A stretch of 64,000 nucleotides of DNA from Paraburkholderia sp. BCC1886 (GTDB lineage Bacteria; Pseudomonadota; Gammaproteobacteria; Burkholderiales; Burkholderiaceae): NCBI RefSeq assembly GCF_900996245.1, contig NZ_CAAJGK010000063.1:310001-374000 (forward strand). Reading direction: 5' to 3'. The stretch's first letter is position 1. Each line of letters starts with the position of its first letter. A program made the position numbers and the translations under genes. The notes beneath the pieces were generated by a model. It was not told where the DNA came from. It made no database searches and was given only the letters and a program-made list of their open reading frames with translations. This document shows positions 18,312-26,800 of this stretch, piece by piece.

Positions 18312-18371
18312 ACGTAGCGCAACACGTAGCGCAATACGTAGCGCAATACGTAGCGCAATACGTATCGCAAA
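18312..18371. repeat. 12-bp tandem repeat, five units
   Basis: Five contiguous units of consensus ACGTAGCGCAAT: unit 1 ends AAC, units 2 to 4 are identical, unit 5 reads ACGTATCGCAAA. It lies about 75 bases upstream of the ggt start and about 170 upstream of glpR. A perfect palindrome CAAATGCATTTG follows at 18426-18437. Confidence 0.93.
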
Positions 18372-18540
18372 TAACGCAGCGTAAATCAGCGGACCCGCGA
18401 TTGCAGCGCGATCCACGCAAAAAGACAAATGCATTTGCTACATGAACGAATTCGTCGAGCGGCTGAATCCGGGCGGGTCTTACAATACCGACCATCCGCG
18501 AACGCTTCGCGCACACCTCGTGCATACATCAACGGAACCC

Positions 18541-19320
18541 ATGACCCGAGACCCCCGCCTGACTCTCAATGCCCGGCAGCAGGAACTGCTGGAGTGGGTG
18601 CAACGCGACGGCTTCGTGACCGTGGACGACCTGGCGGCACACTTCGACGTCACCCCGCAGACGATCCGCCGCGACGTCAACTGGCTCGCGGACATGAATC
18701 TGCTGCGGCGCTATCACGGCGGCGCCAGCCTGCCGACCAGCTCCGAAAACGTCTCGTACACCGCGCGCCAGCGGATGTTCCACGACGAGAAGCGGCGCAT
18801 CGCCGCGTTAGTGGCCACTCACGTTCCCGACCAGGCCTCGCTGTTCATCAACCTCGGCACGACCACCGAAGAGGTGGCCCGGGCGCTCAACCGGCACCGC
18901 GGCTTACGCGTGATCACCAACAACCTGAACGTCGCCAGCATGATGAGCGGCTACCCCGATTGCGAGGTGCTGGTGACGGGCGGCGTCGTCCGGCCTTGGG
19001 ACAAAGGCATTGTCGGCGAACTGGCAATCGACTTCATCCGGCAATTCAAGGTGGATTTCGCGATCGTCGGCACGTCGAGCATCGAAGCCGACGGCACGCT
19101 GCGCGATTTCGACACCCGCGAAGTGCGAGTGGCCGAAGCGATCATGCAGCACGCGCGCACCGTCTTTCTGGCCGCCGACAACTCCAAGTTCGGCCGCCCC
19201 GCGCTGGTTCGCCAAGGGCATCTCGACCAGGTAGACGCGTTGTTCACCGACGTCGCCCCGCCCGCCGAGATGAACGAGATTCTCGCCGCCGCCAACTGCC
19301 AGGTGTACGTCGCCGGCTAA
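18541..19320 (+). CDS. glpR: DeoR-family repressor of the glycerol-3-phosphate regulon
   Basis: 259 residues from the ATG at 18541. N-terminal DeoR helix-turn-helix at about residues 7 to 60 (LNARQQELLEWVQRDGF, VTPQTIRRDVNWLADM, LLRRYHGGAS). C-terminal DeoR sensor domain with the sugar-phosphate site motifs LFINLGTTTEEVARAL, ITNNLNVA, VTGGVVR, FDFAIVG-like VDFAIVGTSSIEADGTL, and AADNSKFGR. GlpR binds operators of glp genes and leaves DNA on binding glycerol 3-phosphate. Its position upstream of glpD and glpK on the same strand supports the assignment. Confidence 0.93.
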   Translation: MTRDPRLTLNARQQELLEWVQRDGFVTVDDLAAHFDVTPQTIRRDVNWLADMNLLRRYHGGASLPTSSENVSYTARQRMFHDEKRRIAALVATHVPDQASLFINLGTTTEEVARALNRHRGLRVITNNLNVASMMSGYPDCEVLVTGGVVRPWDKGIVGELAIDFIRQFKVDFAIVGTSSIEADGTLRDFDTREVRVAEAIMQHARTVFLAADNSKFGRPALVRQGHLDQVDALFTDVAPPAEMNEILAAANCQVYVAG

Positions 19321-19721
19321 TTGCCGTGCTATTGGCCGGGGTTAGCCCAGCGCTCCCGCTCATGCTGCAGCGCAAACAAAACTTCGAGTGAAATCGCGAT
19401 TCGGTCCGCGCCCCCAAACCGCCGGAACAGCCGCGCGTTGTCAAAGGGAAAATTTGCTAGCACGCGTTTGGCGTTTAACAGCCCGTTGACTACACTCCAG
19501 TTCCCCGGCGTTCGTTCCGCGTTCTGCGGACTTGCCGGCAGCACGAGGCACGGCATCGCACCGCACCGCACCGCGCGCTGAGCTTCACCCTGAGTTGAAC
19601 CCGAGCTTCACCCCAGTCGCACCTGTTGAGTCCTGCCTCCCGCCCGACCCGCCAGCGGACCTACGGCTTTCCGGCCGATCGCCAATCAGGCTGTCCGCGT
19701 TTGCTTGACATGGAGAGAACG
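19321..19721. other. Intergenic region after glpR
   Basis: 401 bases without a convincing gene. The minus strand has an 80-codon open frame (19329-19571) ending in a plausible-looking stretch (ALQHERERWANPGQ), but it has no Shine-Dalgarno sequence and no partner; it may be a decayed gene or chance. Short CACCG repeats occur near 19560. No terminator for glpR is evident. Confidence 0.5.
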
Positions 19722-19919
19722 ATGCTGAGTCCGCATGAATTCGCCACGTTGTTGCTCGTGAAAGACGCCCCGAATCAGGTCGATATGGAAAGAGAGGAGC
19801 TCGACGCCCTTCTGGAACGGCAGCTGGTTCAACTCGAACGGCTCGCGTCAGGCAACGAGGAGTGGCGTATTACCGAATCCGGCGACAGCGCTTTGCGAGC
19901 CATCAAGCGTCACTCGTGA
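19722..19919 (+). CDS. Small conserved-looking protein of unknown function
   Basis: 65 residues from the ATG at 19722 (MLSPHEFATLLLVKDAP), with GGAGAG about 5 bases upstream. Mostly helical and charged; the part QVDMEREELDALLERQLVQLERL could form a helix pair, and WRITESGDSALRAIK resembles the end of a small winged helix. A strong terminator follows 17 bases after the stop, which supports a real gene. No family recognised. Confidence 0.72.
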   Translation: MLSPHEFATLLLVKDAPNQVDMEREELDALLERQLVQLERLASGNEEWRITESGDSALRAIKRHS

Positions 19920-19936
19920 ACCAACCGCCGCAATGA

Positions 19937-19969
19937 GCCGGATGCCGGTCGAACCGGCATCCGGCTTTT
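19937..19969 (+). terminator. Intrinsic terminator
   Basis: A 13-bp perfect stem GCCGGATGCCGGT (19937-19949) with ACCGGCATCCGGC (19953-19965), loop CGA, then TTTT. Confidence 0.9.
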
Positions 19970-20027
19970 CACGTCCCTCCAGGTTCCCCGCCGCGAAGCT
20001 GCCGGAACGACAGCCCAATCCCAAGCC

Positions 20028-20402
20028 TCACCCGTTGCGCAGCGTCGGATCGACCGCCGCGCGCCAACTCAACGCCCGCGCCCGCTGATCGGTTAGAAAC
20101 GCCACCCACTGATTGCGCACCTGCGGGTCGGCGCTCGCGCCCTCACTCGTATAGTGCTGCGCAAGCGCAGCCTGAAACCCGCAAAAATCCTCTTTCGGCA
20201 ACTTGCCCCGCCGGCTCGCTACATACGCATCGAACAGCGCGGCGTAGACGCCCTGGGCGTCGCTGCCGTAATCGACCGGCTGGGCGCTGCACATCTGCTG
20301 CAAGGCTGCGAACGACGGCGCGCCGGCCGTTCCGCTCAAACTCGGCGAGCTGACGCATCCGTTCAGGAGCATAGCGGCGCCGATCATCCAGATTCCACGC
20401 AT
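20028..20402 (-). CDS. Putative lipoprotein, unknown function
   Basis: 124 residues from the ATG at 20402, with GAGGTGA upstream. The N-terminus MRGIWMIGAAMLLNGCVSSP is a lipoprotein signal with lipobox LLNGC; Cys16 would be acylated. The mature part is soluble, with two further cysteines (QQMCSAQP, EDFCGFQ) and a helical C-terminus ending AVDPTLRNG. It is divergent from glpD. No family recognised, and no functional link to glycerol use can be shown. Confidence 0.85.
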   Translation of the reverse strand: MRGIWMIGAAMLLNGCVSSPSLSGTAGAPSFAALQQMCSAQPVDYGSDAQGVYAALFDAYVASRRGKLPKEDFCGFQAALAQHYTSEGASADPQVRNQWVAFLTDQRARALSWRAAVDPTLRNG

Positions 20403-20526
20403 GAATTCACCTCGAAATGAGTGCTGTCGAGAGTATCGTCCGTGGCCGCGCGTTGCGCCACCCTCATCGCCAATCGGCCAAGGGCGCTTCGGATTTCGGC
20501 CAGATGTTGAACCGCCTGAATCGAAC

Positions 20527-20567
20527 TTTACTTTTTCGAATGTGTTCATTAGAGTTCGCAAACGAAC
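20527..20567 (+). promoter_or_regulatory. Candidate glpD promoter with GlpR operator
   Basis: TTTACT (20527-20532), 17 bases, TAGAGT (20550-20555) form a weak sigma70 promoter. The inverted repeat GTTCG-CAAA-CGAAC (20554-20567) overlaps the -10 and start site. Its TCG/CGA half-sites resemble the E. coli GlpR consensus, with a 4-base instead of 5-base spacer. A TTCGAATGTGTTC segment just upstream may be a second half-site. Confidence 0.55.
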
Positions 20568-20647
20568 ATCGAGGGGAGCGGGGAACCCGGTGAGAATTCG
20601 ATTGGTGTCCCCACGTGCTCCAAACCATCCAGCAAGGAATCCATCCG

Positions 20648-22177
20648 GTGACGCAAGGCTCGAAATACGATCTGCTGGTGGTCGGTGGCGGAATCAACGG
20701 TGCGGGAATTGCCCGCGATGCGGCCGGCCGCGGCCTGTCGGTGCTGTTGTGCGAGCAGGACGATCTCGCCGCGCACACCTCGTCGGCGAGTACCAAGCTG
20801 ATCCACGGCGGCCTGCGTTACCTCGAGTACCGCGAGTTCGGCCTGGTCCGCAAAGCCTTGCAGGAGCGCGAAACGCTGCTGCGCGCCGCGCCGCACATCA
20901 TGTGGCCCTTGCGTTTCGTGATGCCGCACATGCCCGATCTGCGTCCCGCCTGGATGATCCGCGCGGGCCTCTTCCTCTACGATCACCTCGCGCGGCGCGA
21001 ATTGCTGCCGGGCTCGCGCGGCGTGCTGATGCGCGACCACCCGGCCGGCGCGCCGCTGATCGACTCGATCAAACGTGGTTTCGTCTATTCGGACGGTTGG
21101 GTCGACGATGCCCGACTCGTCGTGCTGAACGCGCTGGGTGCGCAGGAGCGCGGCGCACGAATCCTCACGCGAACCCGGCTGATCAGTGCGAAACGCGTGG
21201 GCACTGAGTGGCAGGCACGGCTTCAGCAAGCGAACGGGACTGTCCTCGACATCACAGCCGCCGCCATCGCCAACGCCGCGGGTCCGTGGGTCGGCGAACT
21301 GCTGCAAGGCGCGCTCGGCCGCAAGGCGTCGCATAGCGTGCGGCTCGTCAAGGGCAGCCATATCGTGACGCGTCGGCTCTTCGAGCACGACCACGCGTAC
21401 ATCTTCCAGAATCCGGACAAGCGCATCATCTTCGCGATTCCGTACGAGCAGGACTACACGCTGATCGGCACGACCGACATCGAATATCGCGGCGACCCGT
21501 CGAAGGTCGCGATCGACGCCGGAGAAATTCAATATCTGTGCGACTCGATCAACCGCTATTTCAAACAGAAAATCTCGCCGCAAGACGTTCGCTGGACCTA
21601 CTCCGGGGTGCGCCCGCTGCTTGAGGAAGAAGGCGCGGACAATCCCTCGGCCGTGACGCGCGACTACTCGCTGGAACTCGACGCGCCCGAAGGCGGGGCC
21701 GCCTTGCTGTCGGTGTTCGGCGGCAAGATCACGACCTTTCGCAAGCTCGCCGAAGAAGCCGTCGATAAGCTCGCGCCCGCTCTGCACAACACGGCCCCGG
21801 CGTGGACGGCCGGCGCAGCGTTGCCCGGCGGCGATATTCCACGGGCCGATTTCGCGGGTTTCCTGCGCGGATTCCAGCAACGGCATTCATGGCTGCCCGC
21901 CGATCTGGCGCACCGCCTGGCCCGCGCGTACGGTACGCGGGCGGAGCAGGTCATCGGCAACGCAGAGGCACTAACCGGTCTCGGTCGCGTGTTCGCGCCC
22001 GGGCTCTACGAAAACGAACTGGTTTATTTGCGCGACGCCGAGTGGGCCCGCAGCGCGCAGGACGTACTATGGCGGCGCTCGAAGCTCGGTCTGCACGTCG
22101 AAGCCGGCACGCTCGACAGCGTGACGCGCGAGATCGACGCGTGGTTTGCCGGCGCAACGGAGCGCCACATCGCCTGA
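20648..22177 (+). CDS. glpD: Aerobic glycerol-3-phosphate dehydrogenase
   Basis: 509 residues from the GTG at 20648, preferred over the upstream GTG at 20615 because AAGGAA sits 8 bases before it and the N-terminus then matches E. coli GlpD (501 aa). FAD-binding Rossmann motif YDLLVVGGGINGAGIARDAAGRG, then the family signature SSASTKLIHGGLRYLEYREFGLV. FGGKITTFRKLAEEA marks the end of the FAD domain; a helical C-terminal domain follows. It oxidises glycerol 3-phosphate to dihydroxyacetone phosphate at the inner membrane and reduces ubiquinone. glpK follows after a 93-base gap; no glpF facilitator gene lies between. Confidence 0.96.
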   Translation: MTQGSKYDLLVVGGGINGAGIARDAAGRGLSVLLCEQDDLAAHTSSASTKLIHGGLRYLEYREFGLVRKALQERETLLRAAPHIMWPLRFVMPHMPDLRPAWMIRAGLFLYDHLARRELLPGSRGVLMRDHPAGAPLIDSIKRGFVYSDGWVDDARLVVLNALGAQERGARILTRTRLISAKRVGTEWQARLQQANGTVLDITAAAIANAAGPWVGELLQGALGRKASHSVRLVKGSHIVTRRLFEHDHAYIFQNPDKRIIFAIPYEQDYTLIGTTDIEYRGDPSKVAIDAGEIQYLCDSINRYFKQKISPQDVRWTYSGVRPLLEEEGADNPSAVTRDYSLELDAPEGGAALLSVFGGKITTFRKLAEEAVDKLAPALHNTAPAWTAGAALPGGDIPRADFAGFLRGFQQRHSWLPADLAHRLARAYGTRAEQVIGNAEALTGLGRVFAPGLYENELVYLRDAEWARSAQDVLWRRSKLGLHVEAGTLDSVTREIDAWFAGATERHIA

Positions 22178-22270
22178 CGCAAACCCGGACCCGCAGCACA
22201 CTAACCATAACCAGCCGTTCCCATCGCCGCCCTACCATGGCGGCGATTCGAAACACGCATGGAGAGACAG

Positions 22271-23770
22271 ATGCAGGACCAGTACATCCTCGCGCTCGAC
22301 CAGGGCACGACCAGCTCGCGCGCGATGCTGTTCGACCGGCTCGGCAATATCGTGTCGACGGCCCAGAAGGAATTCCAGCAGATCTACCCGCACCCCGGCT
22401 GGGTCGAGCACGATCCGCAGGAAATCTGGTCGACGCAAGCCGGCGTCGCGGCCGAAGCGGTCACGCGCGCCGGGCTGAACGGCAGCGCAATCGCCGCCAT
22501 CGGCATGACCAACCAGCGCGAGACCACCATCGTGTGGGACCGCGAGACCGGCCGGCCGATCTATAACGCGATCGTCTGGCAGGACCGCCGCACCGCCGAC
22601 TTCTGCGACCAGCTGAAAGACCAGGGCCTCGAAGCACAGATCCGCGCGAAAACCGGCCTGCCGATCGACTCGTATTTCTCGGCGACCAAGATCCGCTGGA
22701 TTCTCGAGAACGTCGACGGCGCGCGCGAGAAGGCGCGCCAGGGGCGCCTCGCCTTCGGCACGGTGGACAGCTGGCTGGTGTGGAATTTCACCAAGGGCAG
22801 CCTGCACATCACCGATGTCACGAACGCGTCGCGCACGCTGCTTTTCAATATCCACACGCTGCAATGGGACGACGAACTGCTCGACGTGTTCGACATTCCG
22901 CGCAGCATGCTGCCGGAAGTGCGCGCGTCGTCCGAGGTGTACGGTCCCGTCAAAACGACCGTCTTCGCTTCGCAGATTCCGCTCGCGGGCATCGCCGGCG
23001 ATCAGCACGCGGCGCTGTTCGGCCAGATGTGCACGCGCTCGGGCATGGTGAAGAACACTTACGGGACCGGCTGCTTCCTCGTGATGAACACCGGCGACAA
23101 GCCGATCGAGTCGAGCAACGCGCTGGTCACCACGATTGCGTGGCAGATCGGCGAGCGCGTCGACTATGCGCTCGAAGGCAGCATCTTCATTGCGGGCGCG
23201 GTGGTGCAATGGCTGCGCGACGGCCTGGGCATCATCCGTCATGCCGGGGAGATCGAAGCACTCGCGCGCAGCGTGCCGCACAGCGACGGCGTGTATATGG
23301 TGCCGGCCTTCGCGGGTCTCGGCGCGCCGCACTGGAATGCGCGCGCGCGCGGCACGCTGTTCGGCGTGACGCGCGGCACGACCGCGGCGCATATCGCCCG
23401 CGCCGCGCTCGATTCCATCGCGTATCAGTCGGTGGATGTCCTGAAAGCGATGGAAGCCGACTCCGGCATGCGCATCGACGAACTGCGAGTGGACGGCGGC
23501 GCGTGCGCGAACGATCTGCTGATGCAGTTCCAGGCAGACATGCTCGGGGTGGATGCCGTGCGTCCGCGCGTCGTGGAAACCACTGCACTAGGAGCGGCCT
23601 ATCTGGCGGGCCTCGCGGTCGGCTACTGGAAAGACGTGGAGGAATTGCAAAGCCAGTGGCAACTCGAACACCGCTTCACGCCCGCGCTGCCGGGCGCCGA
23701 GGTCGAGGCCTGCCTGAACGGCTGGCACCGCGCGATCCGCGCCGCCAAAGCGTGGGCGGATACGGCCTGA
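22271..23770 (+). CDS. glpK: Glycerol kinase
   Basis: 499 residues from the ATG at 22271; GGAGA at 22261 sits 5 bases before it, while the ATG at 22259 overlaps that site. FGGY-kinase layout: N-terminal phosphate loop LALDQGTTSSRAMLF, GWVEHDPQEIW, AIGMTNQRETTIVWD and SIFIAGAVVQWLRDG. The C-terminal ADP site is RVDGGACANDLLMQFQAD. It phosphorylates glycerol to glycerol 3-phosphate in the cytoplasm, feeding GlpD upstream. Length and motifs match E. coli GlpK (502 aa). Regulation is probably by GlpR through the glpD promoter, given same-strand spacing. Confidence 0.97.
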   Translation: MQDQYILALDQGTTSSRAMLFDRLGNIVSTAQKEFQQIYPHPGWVEHDPQEIWSTQAGVAAEAVTRAGLNGSAIAAIGMTNQRETTIVWDRETGRPIYNAIVWQDRRTADFCDQLKDQGLEAQIRAKTGLPIDSYFSATKIRWILENVDGAREKARQGRLAFGTVDSWLVWNFTKGSLHITDVTNASRTLLFNIHTLQWDDELLDVFDIPRSMLPEVRASSEVYGPVKTTVFASQIPLAGIAGDQHAALFGQMCTRSGMVKNTYGTGCFLVMNTGDKPIESSNALVTTIAWQIGERVDYALEGSIFIAGAVVQWLRDGLGIIRHAGEIEALARSVPHSDGVYMVPAFAGLGAPHWNARARGTLFGVTRGTTAAHIARAALDSIAYQSVDVLKAMEADSGMRIDELRVDGGACANDLLMQFQADMLGVDAVRPRVVETTALGAAYLAGLAVGYWKDVEELQSQWQLEHRFTPALPGAEVEACLNGWHRAIRAAKAWADTA

Positions 23771-23910
23771 GCACAACGGCTGGCGGGACAGCAAGCGGTG
23801 CCGCGCACTGCGACGTCGCTGCCGCGCAGTCGCCGGCAAAGCACGTATCATGCTGCTTTCAAACTCCATGCGGGGCTTGCCCCGCATCCCCGCTTTTTCC
23901 GTTCCCAAGC

Positions 23911-24597
23911 ATGATCGACCATCTCATCTGTGACTGCGACGGCGTGCTCGTCGACAGCGAAATCATCGCCGACCGCGTGATGCTCGACACGCTCAGCGCC
24001 ACCTTCCCCGGCGTCGATTTCAAACCCGTCGTCAAAACGGCATTCGGCCAGCAGACCTCGCGTTTTCTCGAAGGCATCGAGAAAACGTTCGATATCCAGC
24101 TGCCGCCGAATTTCATCGATACGATCGAACACAACGTCGAACTCGAACTGGCGGCCTCGCTTAGTCCGATCAACGGCGTGCGCGATGCGTTGCAACGCGT
24201 CAGCCTGCCGGCGGCCGTGGTGTCGAACAGCCGCCTGTCGCGCGTGAATGCGTCCGTGCGCCGCGCGGGCTTGCAGCAGATTTTCGGCGAGCGCATTTTC
24301 AGCGCCGAACAGGTCGCGCGGCCGAAGCCTTATCCCGATGTCTATCTGTTCGCGGCAAGCACGCTGGGCGTCGAGCCGTCACGCTGCGTCGTGGTGGAAG
24401 ACAGCGTTGCCGGCCTGAACGCGGCGCGCGCGGCGGGCATGAAAACCATCGCCTTCGTCGGCGCGAGCCATATTCCCGATGGCTATGCGGACGCGCTGCG
24501 CAAGATGGGCATGACGCGGATCATGAAGCACATGGACGAACTTCCTGCGCTGATCGAAGCCGGCGTGCGCGGCGAGTTCGGCGACGTGCAGTCGTAG
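23911..24597 (+). CDS. HAD-superfamily (subfamily IA) sugar-phosphatase-like hydrolase
   Basis: 228 residues from the ATG at 23911. Haloacid-dehalogenase motifs are all present: motif I CDCDGVLVDSE with the nucleophile Asp and acid/base Asp, motif II in AAVVSNSRLS, motif III Lys in ARPKPYPDVY, and motif IV VVEDSVAGLNAARAAGM. The helical cap between motifs I and II is the type found in YieH/beta-phosphoglucomutase-like enzymes. It should hydrolyse a small phosphorylated metabolite with Mg2+. The position 140 bases after glpK hints at a glycerol- or sugar-phosphate substrate, but this is only context. Confidence 0.88.
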   Translation: MIDHLICDCDGVLVDSEIIADRVMLDTLSATFPGVDFKPVVKTAFGQQTSRFLEGIEKTFDIQLPPNFIDTIEHNVELELAASLSPINGVRDALQRVSLPAAVVSNSRLSRVNASVRRAGLQQIFGERIFSAEQVARPKPYPDVYLFAASTLGVEPSRCVVVEDSVAGLNAARAAGMKTIAFVGASHIPDGYADALRKMGMTRIMKHMDELPALIEAGVRGEFGDVQS

Positions 24598-24628
24598 CCG
24601 CCGCAGCAGCCACACACATCGACTCAGA

Positions 24629-24668
24629 CAAAAAAGGCCGGCCGCGTGCTTCACAGGCGGCCGGCCTT
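24629..24668 (-). terminator. Intrinsic terminator between HAD gene and ribB
   Basis: A 12-bp stem AAGGCCGGCCGC (24634-24645) with GCGGCCGGCCTT (24657-24668). On the minus strand it is followed by a T run (A run at 24630-24635), so it mainly ends ribB, though it can act both ways for the convergent genes. Confidence 0.85.
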
Positions 24669-24697
24669 CTCGTCATTCAAAGCGGTTCAGCCGCGAG

Positions 24698-25432
24698 TCA
24701 AGCCTCGTCGGCCACGCACTCACGCACGATCGCCAACGCCTGGCGAAACTCCACCAGTTCGGCAATCGTCAGCATCGGCAGATTGTGTTGCTGGGCGAAA
24801 CGTTCGACGTCGGCGCCGCGCGTCATCGTGCCGTCGGCATTCATCAGTTCGCACAGCACGCCGGCCGGCTTCAGACCCGCGAGCACCGCGAGGTCGACCG
24901 TTCCTTCGGTATGACCGCGCCGCGCCAGCACGCCGCCCGGTTGCGCGCGCAACGGAAACACGTGACCCGGACGGACGATGTCGGCCGGCTTCGCCGAATC
25001 GGCGATTGCCGCGCGAATGGTCGTGACGCGATCGAGCGCGGACACGCCGGTCGTCACACCGTCGCGCGCTTCGATCGACACCGTGAAGGCCGTGCCGTGA
25101 CGGCTTTCGTTGTTGACGGCCATCGGCGGCAATTCGAGCGCGCGGATTTTTTCGTCGGGCAGACACAGGCAGACAATGCCGCTGCATTCGCGGATCAGCA
25201 ACGCCATGGTTTCGACGGACAGACGTTCGGCGGACACGATCAGATCGGCTTCGTTCTCACGGTCGTGGTCGTCCTGCAGCACGACGGCGCGGCCATCGCG
25301 CATGGCCTGCAAGGCGGCGGCGATACGCGGCGGAACGGCTTCGGTGGCGAGCAACGGGAGATCGAGCGACGCGTCGTCGGCGATCACGGACGGAGGGGGA
25401 AAAGTAGCAAAAGACATAATTGAAACGCTCAT
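24698..25432 (-). CDS. ribB: 3,4-dihydroxy-2-butanone-4-phosphate synthase
   Basis: 244 residues from the ATG at 25432; the ATG at 25417 gives 239 and cannot be excluded, since neither has a clear Shine-Dalgarno sequence. It converts ribulose 5-phosphate to the four-carbon precursor of riboflavin. Visible active-site elements: the acidic loop DDHDRENEADLIVSAE, the sugar-phosphate site SRHGTAFTVSIEARDGVTTG, DRVTTIRAA, GHVFPLRAQPGGVL and RRGHTEGTVDLA. There is no GTP cyclohydrolase II domain, so it is a single-function RibB with about 35 extra N-terminal residues. An FMN riboswitch in its leader shows feedback control by FMN. Confidence 0.95.
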   Translation of the reverse strand: MSVSIMSFATFPPPSVIADDASLDLPLLATEAVPPRIAAALQAMRDGRAVVLQDDHDRENEADLIVSAERLSVETMALLIRECSGIVCLCLPDEKIRALELPPMAVNNESRHGTAFTVSIEARDGVTTGVSALDRVTTIRAAIADSAKPADIVRPGHVFPLRAQPGGVLARRGHTEGTVDLAVLAGLKPAGVLCELMNADGTMTRGADVERFAQQHNLPMLTIAELVEFRQALAIVRECVADEA

Positions 25433-25871
25433 CGCAGAAAGTGGGGCGAAAAACGTTTCAGGGCATTGCAAACAGACAAAGACGCACCGCTGAACGCCGC
25501 ACAAGGCGACGCACGCGCACCGCTAGACTTCCTGCGACACGGCGGAGACGAACCTGACTATCTGCACATCTTCTTTCATCCGGACTCTGACCGTCGGCTC
25601 TGGCTTCTCACCAGATCTGCTGACCCCGCCGGCTTTCCATGAACTGAAAACCAAATGAACGCGGGCGCTCGCGGGCTCGCCGGCTCACGCTTTCGCGCTG
25701 CCCGGCATACCGCCGGTGGGGAATTTCACCCCGCCCTGAAGACGCACTGATTGCCGGACTGACCGGCGGGCAAAGCATACAACAGTCGCGTCGCGCATGC
25801 AGCGCAACACGAATCGGCGAGCCGTACGCGCTGACCGCTGCAAGCACGACTCGACGCAACAAACGAAAAAC
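25433..25871 (-). other. Gene-free leader and promoter region of ribB
   Basis: 439 bases between ribB and the XRE-cupin gene, mostly the FMN riboswitch (25567-25744). Upstream of the aptamer an AGCATA (minus TATGCT) near 25776 is a possible -10. Nothing else was recognised. Confidence 0.7.
25567..25744 (-). promoter_or_regulatory. FMN riboswitch (RFN element) of ribB
   Basis: On the minus strand the conserved RFN blocks appear in order: GGGGTGAAATTCCCCACCGG with GCGGT, then AGCCCGCGAGC, then GATCTGGTGAGAAGCCAGAG, CCGACGGTCAGAGTCCGGAT and GAAAGAAGAT. The closing P1 stem is CGTCTTC (25738-25744) with GAAGATG (25567-25573), including one G-U pair. About 135 bases separate the aptamer from the start codon and hold the expression platform; I could not find a convincing terminator there, so translation control is possible. 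Confidence 0.95.
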
Positions 25872-26561
25872 TCAAACCGGTGCCGGCTGACGCGTCGCGT
25901 CGGTCGCGGCGGGCACGTCCCAACGCGGCGGCGTTTCCGCTTTCAGCGTCACGCGAAATGCGCGCGCTTCCGTATCGCCCGGATTACGCAGACTGTGCGG
26001 CTGGTCGGCGTCGAACACGATCGCGTCGCCGGTAGCCAGCAACTGGCGCTGGTCGTGCACGCTGACTTCCAGCGTGCCTTCGCTCACCACCAGATTCACC
26101 GTGGTGCCCGGCGCGCGGCGAATGCCGGCTTCGGTATGCAACGGCGCAATCCGCAATTCGTGGAACTCGGCGGCAGTCGGCTCGGCATCTGGATAAAGCG
26201 GGCGAGCCGAATAGCGGCCGTTCGCGCTCACCAGACGCGACGAGCGGTCGGCTGGCAGATGTTCGAAACCGTTGGTTGCGTGGCGGCGCAGGAAAGCGGC
26301 GACCGACACCTTGAGCGCTGCTGCCACCTTGCAGAGCACCTTGATGGACGGCACGCTGCGCGCCGATTCGATCTGCGCGAGCATGGCGCGCGAGACGCCC
26401 GAGGCGCGGGCCAGCGCGTCGAGCGACAGTTGCCGCTCGGCGCGCAAACGCGCGAGATTCACGCCGACCAGATGTTCGAGCGCATCGAGAGGTTCGGCGC
26501 CACGAACCGCCGGATCGGCGTCGGTAGCGGGATCGCGAACGAGCGCAAGCGGGGAATGCAT
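25872..26561 (-). CDS. XRE-family regulator with C-terminal cupin domain
   Basis: 229 residues from the ATG at 26561, which has AGGAGG 6 bases upstream. An XRE helix-turn-helix sits at about residues 35 to 90 (NLARLRAERQLSLDALARASGVSRAMLAQIE, KVAAALKVSVAAFL). A C-terminal cupin beta-barrel follows (about 150 to 215), with APGTTVNLVVSEGTLEVSV, GDAIVFDADQPHSLRN and AFRVTLK. Such proteins (PuuR/SutR type) sense a small ligand through the cupin. The target is unknown; the divergent neighbour across the window is none, since ribB and the MFS gene share its strand. Confidence 0.9.
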   Translation of the reverse strand: MHSPLALVRDPATDADPAVRGAEPLDALEHLVGVNLARLRAERQLSLDALARASGVSRAMLAQIESARSVPSIKVLCKVAAALKVSVAAFLRRHATNGFEHLPADRSSRLVSANGRYSARPLYPDAEPTAAEFHELRIAPLHTEAGIRRAPGTTVNLVVSEGTLEVSVHDQRQLLATGDAIVFDADQPHSLRNPGDTEARAFRVTLKAETPPRWDVPAATDATRQPAPV

Positions 26562-26800
26562 GATTGCCTCCTGAAGCACCGCCACGAAGGCGGGCAAGCG
26601 GTTAGTGGAAGCAAGATAGCATTGCGTCACGCTCAGCCCAACGAAGTTATCTTCACACTGTTATCAGCATTGCGGAGGACGATTCTCGCAAAGCTTGTGC
26701 GAAAAATTCATATGGCCTGAGCAGGCGCTGTGCAGACAATGACAGCGAGCAAGGCGAGTCTTCGATCCTTATCTCGTCTCAGGCCCGTCTGCGGTCCAAC

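Noticed and set aside
18312..18371. CRISPR array
   Set aside because: Units are 12 bp and contiguous, with no spacers and no cas genes.
25797..26720. 307-codon plus-strand frame across the XRE-cupin gene
   Set aside because: Antisense shadow; the minus-strand protein has clear HTH and cupin motifs and a good ribosome-binding site.
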